A stretch of 64,000 nt of DNA from an uncultured Alphaproteobacteria bacterium. GTDB taxonomy: Bacteria; Pseudomonadota; Alphaproteobacteria; HIMB59; GCA-002718135. Below the pieces are notes generated by a model. It was not told the origin of the DNA, did not search any database, and saw nothing but the letters and a program-made list of their open reading frames with translations. The stretch's first letter is position 1. Each line of letters starts with the position of its first letter. Shown piece after piece: positions 27,930-36,633 of the stretch. Location: the NCBI GenBank assembly GCA_902621165.1, contig CACNKX010000005.1:1-64000 (forward strand), read 5' to 3'. The position numbers were made by a program, and so were the translations under genes.

Positions 27930-28742
27930 TCATTTATTTGGAGTTTTTATTGTATAAGAAGTCCACAAAGAATGCCATTTAGCATAATTATCTTTTTTCT
28001 TATTACTTCCTTCGATTATAACAACACTTTCAATTAGATATTTTGTATTTTCTTTAAATAAGTAATTAAAATATCCAACCTCGTTTGTTCTAAGATATTC
28101 TTTTCTAAAGTAACCATTATTTAAACTCATAATAGAGACTTTATGATTAGCCAGTATTTTATTTTTGTATTCTAATAGAATTCTCTTATTTTCATTTAAA
28201 TTTTTAAGAGGATTGTCTAAAAAAATTAATTCAAAGTCCATATTTGTGTCGATATCTTTACCATTAAAATTTTCTACACTAATTAATGACTTTGCATATC
28301 TTTTATAACTTTCAAAAAAATTTTCTGGATAGTTATTTTCTTTATGTTTTTGAGCTAAATTTGGATAACCTTTTTCTCTTGTAAATATTTCAAATTTTAC
28401 TAATTTTTCATATTCAACATATTTAGTAACTGATTCAACTTGTATTACATTTAATCCTTTGAACGTTTTTTTAATATTAAGAGCGGGAATATCACCTAAT
28501 CTACCTTTGATTTTTAATTTATTATCTTCAGTATGCAGGAATGATATTTTAAAATATTCTTTAGTAAATGGTATTGGCGATCCTTCAAAATTTTCTCCTA
28601 TAAATATATTTGCCATAACTTTTTCATTATTTGATAAGTGATAATTTTTTGGATCAATCCAGAATTCATGACACAAAGAGATTTTTGATATTGAAGTTAA
28701 GAAAATAATAAATATTAACCTTTTTATATAAAATTTCATCAT
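27930..28742 (-). CDS. Secreted DUF4198/NikM-like periplasmic protein
   Basis: This 270-residue protein begins with a clear signal peptide (KRLIFIIFLTSISKISLC) followed directly by HEFWIDPKNY, the hallmark of DUF4198, a family related to the periplasmic part of nickel/cobalt uptake systems. If cleaved before His, the mature protein would begin with a histidine, a likely metal ligand. The rest is predicted beta-rich with no membrane segments. The gene is head to head with the HupE/UreJ-like gene, the two start codons overlapping by 2 bp if the first of two consecutive ATGs is used (28742; the second is 28739). A role in metal handling is inferred. Confidence 0.75.
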   Translation of the reverse strand: MMKFYIKRLIFIIFLTSISKISLCHEFWIDPKNYHLSNNEKVMANIFIGENFEGSPIPFTKEYFKISFLHTEDNKLKIKGRLGDIPALNIKKTFKGLNVIQVESVTKYVEYEKLVKFEIFTREKGYPNLAQKHKENNYPENFFESYKRYAKSLISVENFNGKDIDTNMDFELIFLDNPLKNLNENKRILLEYKNKILANHKVSIMSLNNGYFRKEYLRTNEVGYFNYLFKENTKYLIESVVIIEGSNKKKDNYAKWHSLWTSYTIKTPNK

Positions 28743-29898
28743 GTTCTATTATATAAAAATTATAAAGTTATATCTATTTTTAATTCTAGTATGTTTTTTA
28801 AATTTATTTTCAACATCCTCTATTAGTCATGAAATCAAGCCATCTATTGCAGATTTTACTTATAATGAAAGTTATTTGAATTTTAAAATAAGATTAAACG
28901 CTGAATTGATATTATCTGATATTGATGCATCTATTGTTTCTAATACAGACTCTTCATCACTAAGTGAAATTTATGATAAATTTAGAATTTTAAGTAAAAA
29001 AGAACTTGAAGAAATGTTTCAAAATTCTTGGAGTGAAATAAGTTCTAATATTAATATTAAAATTAATAATGAAACAAAGAAAATAAATTTAATTAAAACT
29101 GAAGTTGAAGATATAAAAAATTTTGAAATAAGTAGAGATACGCATGTTTACTTTAGAGTTTTATTGGATGAAAATTCTGAACAATTTACATTTAGGTGGG
29201 TTAAAAACTACGGCCCAATTATTTTAAGAGAGAATAATAATAATAAATTAGAAGATGAATTAGTTACAGAATATTTGCAATCAGGAATTGAATCAAGTCA
29301 ATTTTCATTTAAGGAAAATAACTTTGGTAAAACATTTAATAGCTTCGCAAAATTTTTTGTATTAGGGATTCAACATATAATTCCAAAAGGATTAGATCAT
29401 ATTTTGTTCATATTTGGACTTTTTTTATTTTCATCATCTTTAAAAAAATTAATTTCTCAAATAACTATCTTTACTATTGCTCATTCAATTACCCTTATAT
29501 TTGTTTCTTTATCTTTAATGAGAATTCATCCTCAAATTGTTGAACCTATCATTGCACTTTCTATAGTCTATATAGGATTAGAAAATATTTTTAAAAAATA
29601 TATTAAAGAATACTTAAGATATGTTGTAATTTTATTTTTTGGATTACTTCATGGTTTAGGATTTGCATTAGTTTTAAGTGATGTAGGGTATAGGGGTAGT
29701 GATTTATTTATAAATCTCCTCTCGTTTAATCTTGGAATTGAATTTGCCCAAATATCTATAGTATTGGCTCTTTATCTATTAATTTCTTTAAAGTTTGCAA
29801 AAAATAAATATTATAGAATATATTTTCAGGTTCCATCTTCTATATTAATATCTAGTATTGGCTTATATTGGTTCTTTGAAAGAATTAATTTTTTTTAA
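28741..29898 (+). CDS. HupE/UreJ-family membrane protein with periplasmic N-terminal domain
   Basis: The 385-residue protein has an N-terminal signal segment, then a mature start near SHEIKPSIADF, an approximately 160-residue extracytoplasmic domain, and a C-terminal HupE/UreJ-2-type domain of about six membrane helices (from about 205). The family motifs GIQHIIPKGLDHILFIFG, TIAHSITL and FGLLHGLGFALVL are intact, with their conserved histidines. HupE/UreJ proteins are linked to nickel or cobalt entry. No urease or hydrogenase genes are nearby. The divergent DUF4198 gene makes a metal-uptake pair plausible. Confidence 0.85.
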   Translation: MFYYIKIIKLYLFLILVCFLNLFSTSSISHEIKPSIADFTYNESYLNFKIRLNAELILSDIDASIVSNTDSSSLSEIYDKFRILSKKELEEMFQNSWSEISSNINIKINNETKKINLIKTEVEDIKNFEISRDTHVYFRVLLDENSEQFTFRWVKNYGPIILRENNNNKLEDELVTEYLQSGIESSQFSFKENNFGKTFNSFAKFFVLGIQHIIPKGLDHILFIFGLFLFSSSLKKLISQITIFTIAHSITLIFVSLSLMRIHPQIVEPIIALSIVYIGLENIFKKYIKEYLRYVVILFFGLLHGLGFALVLSDVGYRGSDLFINLLSFNLGIEFAQISIVLALYLLISLKFAKNKYYRIYFQVPSSILISSIGLYWFFERINFF

Positions 29899-30578
29899 AT
29901 TTCATAAACGTTAATATTGTGATTTTTATGCCAACCTCTAACTTTAAAAATTAATTTATAGTTTTGAAAAAGGTCTGTAAACTCTTCTGGATTAGAAAAA
30001 ATATAGAGAACTTTCAAATTTTTATTTTTTAAATATTTTATTTCTTCTAAATTTTTTCTTACTATTTCTTTTCCAAATGAGTTTTTATTATGAAAAATTA
30101 CTGTTTCTGTACCTCTATCTAATGTTTCATAAAAATCTATCATTTTAAAATCTTCAACTTTTTTATTAACAAATTTAACATTTTTATTTTTAAAGTTTTT
30201 TAAAAAAATTTTTTTAAAGTCAATATCAAGTTCAACTCCATACAAAGCATTGTCAGAGTTTATAAATTTATTTAAAATAATTAATGGTTTACCATAGCCA
30301 CATCCAAGATCAACTATTGCATTTTTTTTAGATAATTGAAATTTATTTAAAAATAAACCAACTTTTTTTAATGGCGTATAAAATGTAGGTTGATAATGTT
30401 TATGTTTGTCAGGATTAAAATCAATATGTTTATATTGGTTTGCAAATTTTAAGTCTTTTGTATTTACCTTAAATTTCCAATCAAAATAATGAATTTCTAT
30501 AATTTCATCTTTAATTCGAAGTATACCTCTATAAAAACCATGAAATTTTATAATATTATAATAATCTTTGAAATTCAT
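29895..30578 (-). CDS. Class I SAM-dependent methyltransferase-like protein
   Basis: A 227-residue protein with the SAM-binding motif VDLGCGYGKPLIILNK near residue 90 and the acidic residue following strand 2 in YGVELDIDFKKIF. Motif IV-like FHNKNSFGKE follows. The layout fits a class I methyltransferase of unknown substrate; the first 85 residues are a family-specific extension. It overlaps the end of the HupE-like gene by 4 bp in convergent orientation, with about 190 bp of very AT-rich DNA upstream. Confidence 0.7.
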   Translation of the reverse strand: MNFKDYYNIIKFHGFYRGILRIKDEIIEIHYFDWKFKVNTKDLKFANQYKHIDFNPDKHKHYQPTFYTPLKKVGLFLNKFQLSKKNAIVDLGCGYGKPLIILNKFINSDNALYGVELDIDFKKIFLKNFKNKNVKFVNKKVEDFKMIDFYETLDRGTETVIFHNKNSFGKEIVRKNLEEIKYLKNKNLKVLYIFSNPEEFTDLFQNYKLIFKVRGWHKNHNINVYEI

Positions 30579-30771
30579 TAGTTGTTAATTGTTTTAATAT
30601 TATTTAAATAAATTAATAATATATATTATATCTTAATTCATAAAACATATTTATCTAATGTTTTATTAATTTTAAAAATGTTTATTAAATATTAATCCTT
30701 ATTTAATTGTATTTATTATACTTGATATTTATTTACTTAATATATAATGTTTTTAAAATGATACACCAAGA
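30579..30771. other. AT-rich intergenic region upstream of tRNA-Ser
   Basis: This 193 bp gap between the divergent methyltransferase and tRNA-Ser is the longest noncoding stretch in the window. It is almost entirely A and T with many short TTAAT and TTTATT runs. I see no ORF and no strong hairpin. It must hold the promoters of both neighbours; the best candidate is listed separately. Confidence 0.6.
30722..30748 (+). promoter_or_regulatory. Candidate sigma-70 promoter for tRNA-Ser
   Basis: TTGATA (30722-30727) and a perfect TATAAT (30743-30748) are separated by 15 bp, shorter than the optimal 17. A start about 7-10 bp beyond the -10 would lie about 15 bp before the tRNA. The same two hexamers at the same spacing are seen upstream of dctP. 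Confidence 0.5.
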
Positions 30772-30863
30772 GGAGAGATGGGTGAGTGGCTTAAACCACA
30801 GGTTTGCTAAACCTGCGAAGGAAGTAATTCCTTCCGAGGGTTCGAATCCCTCTCTCTCCGCCA
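30772..30863 (+). tRNA. tRNA-Ser(GCU)
   Basis: A complete class II tRNA. The acceptor stem GGAGAGA (30772-30778) pairs with TCTCTCC (30853-30859), followed by G and an encoded CCA (30861-30863). The anticodon stem CAGGT/ACCTG closes the loop TTGCTAA with anticodon GCT at 30806-30808, reading AGC/AGU serine codons. A long variable arm (GGAAG/CTTCC) and the T arm GAGGG-TTCGAAT-CCCTC are present. The gene ends 8 bp before the dapA start codon, so both are probably in one transcript. Confidence 0.97.
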
Positions 30864-30871
30864 TTTAAAAT

Positions 30872-31744
30872 ATGTTTAGTGGAAGTATTCCAGCTGTTGT
30901 CACACCATTTATTGACGATAACGTCGATTATAATTCCTTAGTTAAAGTATTAAATCATTTAATTGACAGTGGATCCCATGGGCTTGTTCCTTGTGGCACA
31001 ACTGGTGAGTCACCTACATTATCACATGATGAGCATAAAAAAATAATTGAAGAAACAATTAGAATTGCCGATAAAAGAGTTCCTGTTATTGCTGGAACTG
31101 GATCAAATAATACTGTTGAGGCTATAGAATTTACAAATCATGCTGAAAAATCAGGAGCTGATGGTGCATTAGTTGTAACACCATACTATAACAAGCCTAC
31201 TCAATCAGGATTATACTATCACTTTAAAACTATTGCTGAAAAAACGAATATTCCAATAATTATTTATAACATACCAGGGAGATCAATTGTTGATATGACG
31301 ATTGAAACTATGATTGAGTTATCAAAGATTAAAAATATTATTGGTGTTAAAGATGCAACAAACGATTTATTTCGACCATTACTTACTAGAAAAAAAATGC
31401 AAAATGATTTTTGTTATCTTTCTGGTGAAGATGGAACTGCTTTAGCATACTTAGCACAAGGCGGTCATGGTTGTATATCTGTAACAGCAAATGTAGCTCC
31501 AAAATTATGCTCACAAATGCATAATGAATGGCAAAATGGTAATATTACTCAATGTCAGGAAATTAATCTTAAATTATCTTCTCTCCATGATGCATTATTT
31601 TTAGAGTCCAGCCCGGGACCAGTAAAATATGCAGCCTCATTATTAGGTCTATGTAATGAAAGTACAAGGCTTCCTCTATCTGAGATTAATGATAACACAA
31701 AAAAAGAAATCAAAAGTTGTCTAGTAGAATTACAACTTTTATAA
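30872..31744 (+). CDS. dapA: 4-hydroxy-tetrahydrodipicolinate synthase
   Basis: DapA condenses pyruvate with aspartate semialdehyde in the lysine/diaminopimelate pathway. The 290-residue TIM barrel has GTTGESPTLSHDEH, the catalytic Tyr in TPYYNKPTQSGLY and the Schiff-base Lys in IIGVKDAT. The ATG lies 8 bp after the tRNA-Ser CCA end with no Shine-Dalgarno sequence between. The stop is immediately followed by the smpB ATG. Confidence 0.97.
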   Translation: MFSGSIPAVVTPFIDDNVDYNSLVKVLNHLIDSGSHGLVPCGTTGESPTLSHDEHKKIIEETIRIADKRVPVIAGTGSNNTVEAIEFTNHAEKSGADGALVVTPYYNKPTQSGLYYHFKTIAEKTNIPIIIYNIPGRSIVDMTIETMIELSKIKNIIGVKDATNDLFRPLLTRKKMQNDFCYLSGEDGTALAYLAQGGHGCISVTANVAPKLCSQMHNEWQNGNITQCQEINLKLSSLHDALFLESSPGPVKYAASLLGLCNESTRLPLSEINDNTKKEIKSCLVELQLL

Positions 31745-32191
31745 ATGAAAATAATTGCTGCAAATAATAGAGCTAATTATAATTTTACAATATCAAATAA
31801 AATAGAAGCCGGTATTGTATTAACTGGATCTGAAGTTAAATCTTTACGAACAAATACAGGATCAATTCGAGGATCATATATTATAGAACAAAATGGTGAA
31901 TTATGGCTTTCAAATTCTTTTATTAAACAATATCAAAATTCAACTGATAAAAATTATAATCCAAGCAGAAATAGAAAATTATTAGTAACAAAGAAAGAAT
32001 TTAACAAAATATCTGGATCAATTAAACAGGGCGGTTTTACAATCATTCCCTTATCATTATATTTCTCAGATAAAGGTCTTGCGAAGTTATCTTGTGGAAT
32101 TGCAAAAGGTAAGAAAAAAATAGATAAAAGAGAGTCAATTAAGCAAAGGGATTGGAATATTAAAAAGGAAAGATTGCTTAAAAACAATTAA
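31745..32191 (+). CDS. smpB: SsrA-binding protein SmpB
   Basis: SmpB binds tmRNA and positions it on stalled ribosomes. The 148-residue protein has the OB-fold landmarks AGIVLTGSEVKSLR, NPSRNRKLL and YFSDKGLAKLSCGIAKGKK, and the basic tail RESIKQRDWNIKKER that enters the decoding centre. It directly abuts dapA and precedes rpoZ. The ssrA gene itself is not in the window. Confidence 0.97.
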   Translation: MKIIAANNRANYNFTISNKIEAGIVLTGSEVKSLRTNTGSIRGSYIIEQNGELWLSNSFIKQYQNSTDKNYNPSRNRKLLVTKKEFNKISGSIKQGGFTIIPLSLYFSDKGLAKLSCGIAKGKKKIDKRESIKQRDWNIKKERLLKNN

Positions 32192-32229
32192 CTATTTACT
32201 TTTAAAATTTGATCACTATAAGCCTATCA

Positions 32230-32646
32230 ATGGCAAGAATTACTGTTGAAGATTGTATTGATAAATTCCCAAGTAGATTTGAATTAGTTTTAGTAGCATC
32301 TAATAGGGCAAGAAAGTTACACTCTGGTGAAAACCCAACTGTTGAAATTGATAATGATAAAAATACTGTAATAGCACTAAGAGAAATCGCTGAAGAAACT
32401 CTAACTACTGAAAAATTAAAAAATGACCTAATTGAAGAATACCAAACTAATACTTTTAGTGAGGAAGAAGATATAAATGAAATTGAGGATAATAGTGATG
32501 AAAATCAATCTGATGAAACTCAAGTTGATCTAAATGAATCACAACATGATGAAAATGATGATCATTCATTAACAGATAAGAACTCTGAAACTTCAGTAGA
32601 TAATTTTGAAAATTCATCAGATGAAGACAAAGTCCAAGATTTATAA
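32230..32646 (+). CDS. rpoZ: RNA polymerase omega subunit with long acidic tail
   Basis: Omega helps assemble and stabilise the beta-prime subunit. The N-terminal 75 residues are canonical ([41 protein letters not shown]). I choose the ATG at 32230 over a TTG at 32209. After about residue 85 the protein continues with roughly 50 residues dominated by Asp, Glu, Asn and Ser (such as [11 protein letters not shown]). Alphaproteobacterial omegas often have an acidic extension, but this one is strikingly low in complexity. Confidence 0.95.
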   Translation: MARITVEDCIDKFPSRFELVLVASNRARKLHSGENPTVEIDNDKNTVIALREIAEETLTTEKLKNDLIEEYQTNTFSEEEDINEIEDNSDENQSDETQVDLNESQHDENDDHSLTDKNSETSVDNFENSSDEDKVQDL

Positions 32647-32689
32647 TAAAGATAATATTATAATTTAATAAATAATTTAAGAATTATTT

Positions 32690-34813
32690 ATGACTAAAGA
32701 AATTCACAAAGAACTAGAATTAATAACTTCATATCTAAGCTATGAAGAAAAGAATAAAGTAAAACATGCTCTTAAAATAAGTGAAGAAGCTCATAGTAAT
32801 CAACTTAGAAAATCAGGTGACCCATTTATAACTCATCCTTTGGAAGTCGCTAAAATTTTGACATCAATTAAATTAGATGCTGACTCTATAGTTGCTGGTT
32901 TGCTTCATGATACTTTAGAAGATACAAATTTAAATATAAATGATATAAATAATAATTTTGGTACTCAAATTGTTGAACTCGTTGAAGGTCTTACAAAAAT
33001 AAATAAATATTCCTTAAAAGTTAAGAATCAAAAATTTGGAGAGAATTACAAAAAATTAATTCTAGCTACCACAAAAGATCTCCGTGTAATTTTAGTTAAA
33101 CTAGCTGATAGATTGCATAATATGAGAACTATTCAATTTATAAATGATGAAAATAAAAAAACTAAAATAGCTTTAGAAACATTAGAAGTTTTCGCTCCAT
33201 TAGCTCAAAGATTAGGAATGAAAGAATGGCAAGATGAATTAGAAGATATATCATTTGAAATAATAAATCCTGATGCAAAAAAAACAATTATTGAAAGATT
33301 GGAATATTTAAAATCAAAGGATGATAATATTGTTGATGAAATTAGATATGAGTTAAAAAACATTTTTTTTCAGGAAGACTTATTTTGTAAAATAGAAGGT
33401 AGGATTAAGTCTCCTTATTCAATATGGAATAAGATTAAAAATAAAAATATTTCCTTTGAACAACTTTCAGATATTATGGCGTTTAGAGTTATTACTAATT
33501 CTACTAGAGAATGTTATAGGTGTTTAGGTATAATCCATAGACAGTATCCTTATATTCAAGGCCGGTTTAAAGATTTTATTTCTGCTCCAAAATCAAATGG
33601 TTATAGAGCTCTACATACATCAGTTATGGGGCCAAAAAATAAAAAAATTGAAATTCAATTTAGGTCAAACATTATGGAGCAAATTGCTGATTTTGGTGTT
33701 GCATCTCATTGGAAATACAAAGATCCAAAAAAAATAAAAGAAAAAGATGCTAAGGAATATAAATGGGTATATGATCTAGTAGATTCAATGAATTCTTCAG
33801 TTTCTCAAGATGAGTTGATTCAAAATTCTAAATTAAAAGTATTTCAAAATGATATTTTTGTATTCACACCTAAAGGAGATCTTTTGGAGTTACCAAAAAA
33901 TGCTACTCCAGTAGATTTTGCATATGCAATACATAGTCAAATTGGTGATAAGTGTGTTGCAGCTAAAATTAATGATAAGTTGCAACCATTAAAAACAATT
34001 TTAAAAAATGGTGATCAAATAGAAATTATAACGTCAGAAACTTCACAGCCTTCACCCTTATGGCAAAGGTTTGCAGTAACTACAAAAGTTAAATCACAAT
34101 TAAGAAGATTTTCTAGATTTAAGAAGAAGGAAGAACATATAATTTTTGGCAGAGAAATATTAATAAATTATTTCCAAAAAGAAAATTATGAATTTAATAA
34201 AAATATTGAAAACAAGATACTTTATGATTTTAATTATAAATCCATAGATGATCTTTACGCTTCAATAGGTTCAGGAGAAATTACAGCACTTTCAGTTATA
34301 AAAAAAATTTATCCTGAGTATAACTATATTCCAGTTTCTAAATTTAATGAAATTACTCAAAATCCAATAAAGTTAAAAGGTCTGACTGCTGGTATGTCTT
34401 ATCATTTAGCAGGCTGTTGCTCACCATTAAAAGGAGATAGTATCGTAGGTATAGTAACTGCTGGAATTGGAGTTGCTGTTCACACACTTGACTGTGATAC
34501 ACTTACTTCATACCAAGACTCACCTGATAGATGGCTTAACATCTCATGGGATAATCAAAATAATTTAGAAACTGTATCAAATGCTAGAATTGTTGTTGTG
34601 TTATTTAATAAACCTGGAAGTTTAGGAAAGGTTACAACTGTTATTGCAAAAAATAATGGTAATATATCAAATATTCTATTTTCAGTAAGAAAACCTGATT
34701 TTTTTGAGATTATAATAGACATTGAAGTTAGAGACGCTAATCATTTACAAAATATTATTGCAGCTTTAAGAATGGAAAAAGAAGTATCCTCCTTAGAGAG
34801 ATTAAAAGGTTAA
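32690..34813 (+). CDS. Bifunctional (p)ppGpp synthetase/hydrolase (RelA/SpoT homologue)
   Basis: This 707-residue Rsh enzyme makes and degrades the stringent-response nucleotide. The hydrolase domain has HPLEVAKIL and the HD motif HDTLEDT, with RLHNMRT. The synthetase domain has GRFKDFISAPKSNGYRALHTS and EIQFRS. A TGS domain (IFVFTPKGDLLELP), a zinc-finger/RIS region (AGCCSPLKGDSIVGI) and a C-terminal ACT domain follow. Both catalytic halves retain their key residues, so both activities are expected. The order rpoZ-rsh-acpS-lepB-rnc-era-recO is typical of alphaproteobacteria; pdxJ, often between rsh and acpS, is missing. Confidence 0.96.
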   Translation: MTKEIHKELELITSYLSYEEKNKVKHALKISEEAHSNQLRKSGDPFITHPLEVAKILTSIKLDADSIVAGLLHDTLEDTNLNINDINNNFGTQIVELVEGLTKINKYSLKVKNQKFGENYKKLILATTKDLRVILVKLADRLHNMRTIQFINDENKKTKIALETLEVFAPLAQRLGMKEWQDELEDISFEIINPDAKKTIIERLEYLKSKDDNIVDEIRYELKNIFFQEDLFCKIEGRIKSPYSIWNKIKNKNISFEQLSDIMAFRVITNSTRECYRCLGIIHRQYPYIQGRFKDFISAPKSNGYRALHTSVMGPKNKKIEIQFRSNIMEQIADFGVASHWKYKDPKKIKEKDAKEYKWVYDLVDSMNSSVSQDELIQNSKLKVFQNDIFVFTPKGDLLELPKNATPVDFAYAIHSQIGDKCVAAKINDKLQPLKTILKNGDQIEIITSETSQPSPLWQRFAVTTKVKSQLRRFSRFKKKEEHIIFGREILINYFQKENYEFNKNIENKILYDFNYKSIDDLYASIGSGEITALSVIKKIYPEYNYIPVSKFNEITQNPIKLKGLTAGMSYHLAGCCSPLKGDSIVGIVTAGIGVAVHTLDCDTLTSYQDSPDRWLNISWDNQNNLETVSNARIVVVLFNKPGSLGKVTTVIAKNNGNISNILFSVRKPDFFEIIIDIEVRDANHLQNIIAALRMEKEVSSLERLKG

Positions 34814-34815
34814 AT

Positions 34816-35202
34816 ATGATTATTGGCAATGGAATAGATATTATTGATATTAATAGAATAAGAAAAGTAATAGATAAATATGGTAATAGATTTAAAAAAA
34901 GATGTTTTAGTATTTCTGAGATAGAAAGATCAGAAAAAAGATTAAATTCGGTAGAATCTTATGCAAAAAGATACGCTGCTAAAGAGGCTTGCGCTAAAGC
35001 TTTAGGTACAGGCTTGGCTAGAGGAGTATTTTGGAAAGATATTGAAGTTATAAATAACCAATATGGTAAACCGTTTATAAAACTTCATGGTAAGGCAAGG
35101 ATAATTTTTAAAAATATGAATAAAACTTCAAATACACAAATTGAAGTATCACTTTCTGATGAAAAAAAATATGCAATAGCAAATGTGACAATCTATGACT
35201 AA
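34816..35202 (+). CDS. acpS: Holo-[acyl-carrier-protein] synthase
   Basis: AcpS attaches the phosphopantetheine arm from CoA to acyl carrier protein. The 128-residue protein has GNGIDIIDINRI with the metal-binding Asp, RYAAKEACAKALGTG with the catalytic Glu, and a normal C-terminus. It starts 2 bp after rsh and overlaps lepB by 8 bp. Confidence 0.97.
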   Translation: MIIGNGIDIIDINRIRKVIDKYGNRFKKRCFSISEIERSEKRLNSVESYAKRYAAKEACAKALGTGLARGVFWKDIEVINNQYGKPFIKLHGKARIIFKNMNKTSNTQIEVSLSDEKKYAIANVTIYD

Positions 35203-35929
35203 AGGTAAAAAAAATAGTTTTTTTGGTAATTTAAAATCAATATTTATAGCAATCTTTATAGCTTTATTAATTAGATCATTTATATTTGAACCGTTCAATA
35301 TACCTTCAGGATCAATGAAACCCAATCTTCTTGTAGGAGATTTTATTTTTGTTTCAAAATATTCATACGGTTTTTCAAAACACTCTCTTCCATTTTCCAT
35401 ACCTTTAATACCCGGTAAAATATTTGCAAACACACCTGAGAGAGGCGATGTAGTAGTTTTTAAAACTCCTGAAAATAATAGAACTGATTATATTAAAAGA
35501 GTTATTGGTCTGCCTGGTGATAAAATAGAAATTAAAAATGGTATTATTTTTATTAATGGATCAGAAATTCTAAGAAAAAAACTAAATGATTTTATAGATA
35601 CAGATAACAAATCTAGTAACAAAAGAGTTAGAATGTATAATGAATATTTTTTTAACAAAGAAATCAATATTCTTGATATCACAGACAATGGTATAGCGGA
35701 TAACACTCAGTTGTTTGATGTCCCACTAAATCATTTCTTTGTAATGGGTGATAATAGAGATAATTCACAAGATAGTAGATTTATAAGTACAGTTGGTTTC
35801 ATTCCTTATGAAAATTTAGTTGGTAAAGCGCAGTTTATTTTCTTTTCTTTGGATAATGCAAGATTTTTACAGATTTGGAAATGGCCTAACTCAATTAGAT
35901 ATGAAAGAATTTTTCAAAAAATTCAATGA
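35195..35929 (+). CDS. lepB: Signal peptidase I
   Basis: LepB removes signal peptides from exported proteins. The 244-residue protein has one N-terminal membrane segment (about 14-30), the catalytic Ser in FNIPSGSMKP, the general-base Lys in DYIKRVIGLPGD, and the conserved VMGDNRDNSQDSR box. It overlaps acpS at its start and rnc by 4 bp at its end. Confidence 0.97.
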   Translation: MTKGKKNSFFGNLKSIFIAIFIALLIRSFIFEPFNIPSGSMKPNLLVGDFIFVSKYSYGFSKHSLPFSIPLIPGKIFANTPERGDVVVFKTPENNRTDYIKRVIGLPGDKIEIKNGIIFINGSEILRKKLNDFIDTDNKSSNKRVRMYNEYFFNKEINILDITDNGIADNTQLFDVPLNHFFVMGDNRDNSQDSRFISTVGFIPYENLVGKAQFIFFSLDNARFLQIWKWPNSIRYERIFQKIQ

Positions 35930-36633
35930 TAGATAGTAAAAAAATCAAACTATTTGAAAAAAAAATAAATTATAAGTTTAAAAATAGCAAATTATTAATT
36001 CAATCTTTAACTCATCCAAGTTTTTATTTAGAAAATGAAAAAAAAATTAAAATAAATGAATTTGAAAGATTTGAATTTTTAGGTGATCGAGTACTTGGAT
36101 TAATAATAGCAAATTTATTATTTTCAAAATATAAAAAGTTTAATGAAGGTGATTTATCTAAAAAATATTCTTATTTAGTTCAAAAAAAATTTTTGTTTAA
36201 AATTTCTCAAGAATTGCAAATAGAAGATGTGCTTCAATATAATTTTAAGAAAAAGAATAATAAAATGTTAAATTCAATTTTTTCAGATTCAGTAGAGTCA
36301 TTAATTGGAGCAATCTTTCTAGATGGTGGATATAATTCTTCGTTTGATTTTATAAGTAAATTTTGGTCAAAACACCTAGACATTGAAGTTTCTAAAACCT
36401 TAGACCCAAAAACATTATTACAAGAAATATCACAACAACTTTATAAAAAACTTCCTGAATATAAATTAATCAAAAAAGAAGGACCGCCTCATTCACCCAC
36501 ATTCACTGTTTCAGTTAAAGTGGTAAATTCAAATAAGATTAATTCAAAAGGTTCTTCAATAAGAGAGGCAGAAAGAAATGCAGCAGAAATTGCATTAAAA
36601 AAAATTAATGAAAAGAAAAATATTAAAAATTAG
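35926..36633 (+). CDS. rnc: Ribonuclease III
   Basis: RNase III cleaves double-stranded RNA in rRNA processing and regulation. The 235-residue protein has the catalytic domain with ERFEFLGDRVLGL, DSVESLIGAIFLDGGY and the C-terminal dsRNA-binding domain (PHSPTFTVSVKV, then AERNAAEIAL). It overlaps lepB by 4 bp and era by 26 bp. Confidence 0.97.
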   Translation: MIDSKKIKLFEKKINYKFKNSKLLIQSLTHPSFYLENEKKIKINEFERFEFLGDRVLGLIIANLLFSKYKKFNEGDLSKKYSYLVQKKFLFKISQELQIEDVLQYNFKKKNNKMLNSIFSDSVESLIGAIFLDGGYNSSFDFISKFWSKHLDIEVSKTLDPKTLLQEISQQLYKKLPEYKLIKKEGPPHSPTFTVSVKVVNSNKINSKGSSIREAERNAAEIALKKINEKKNIKN

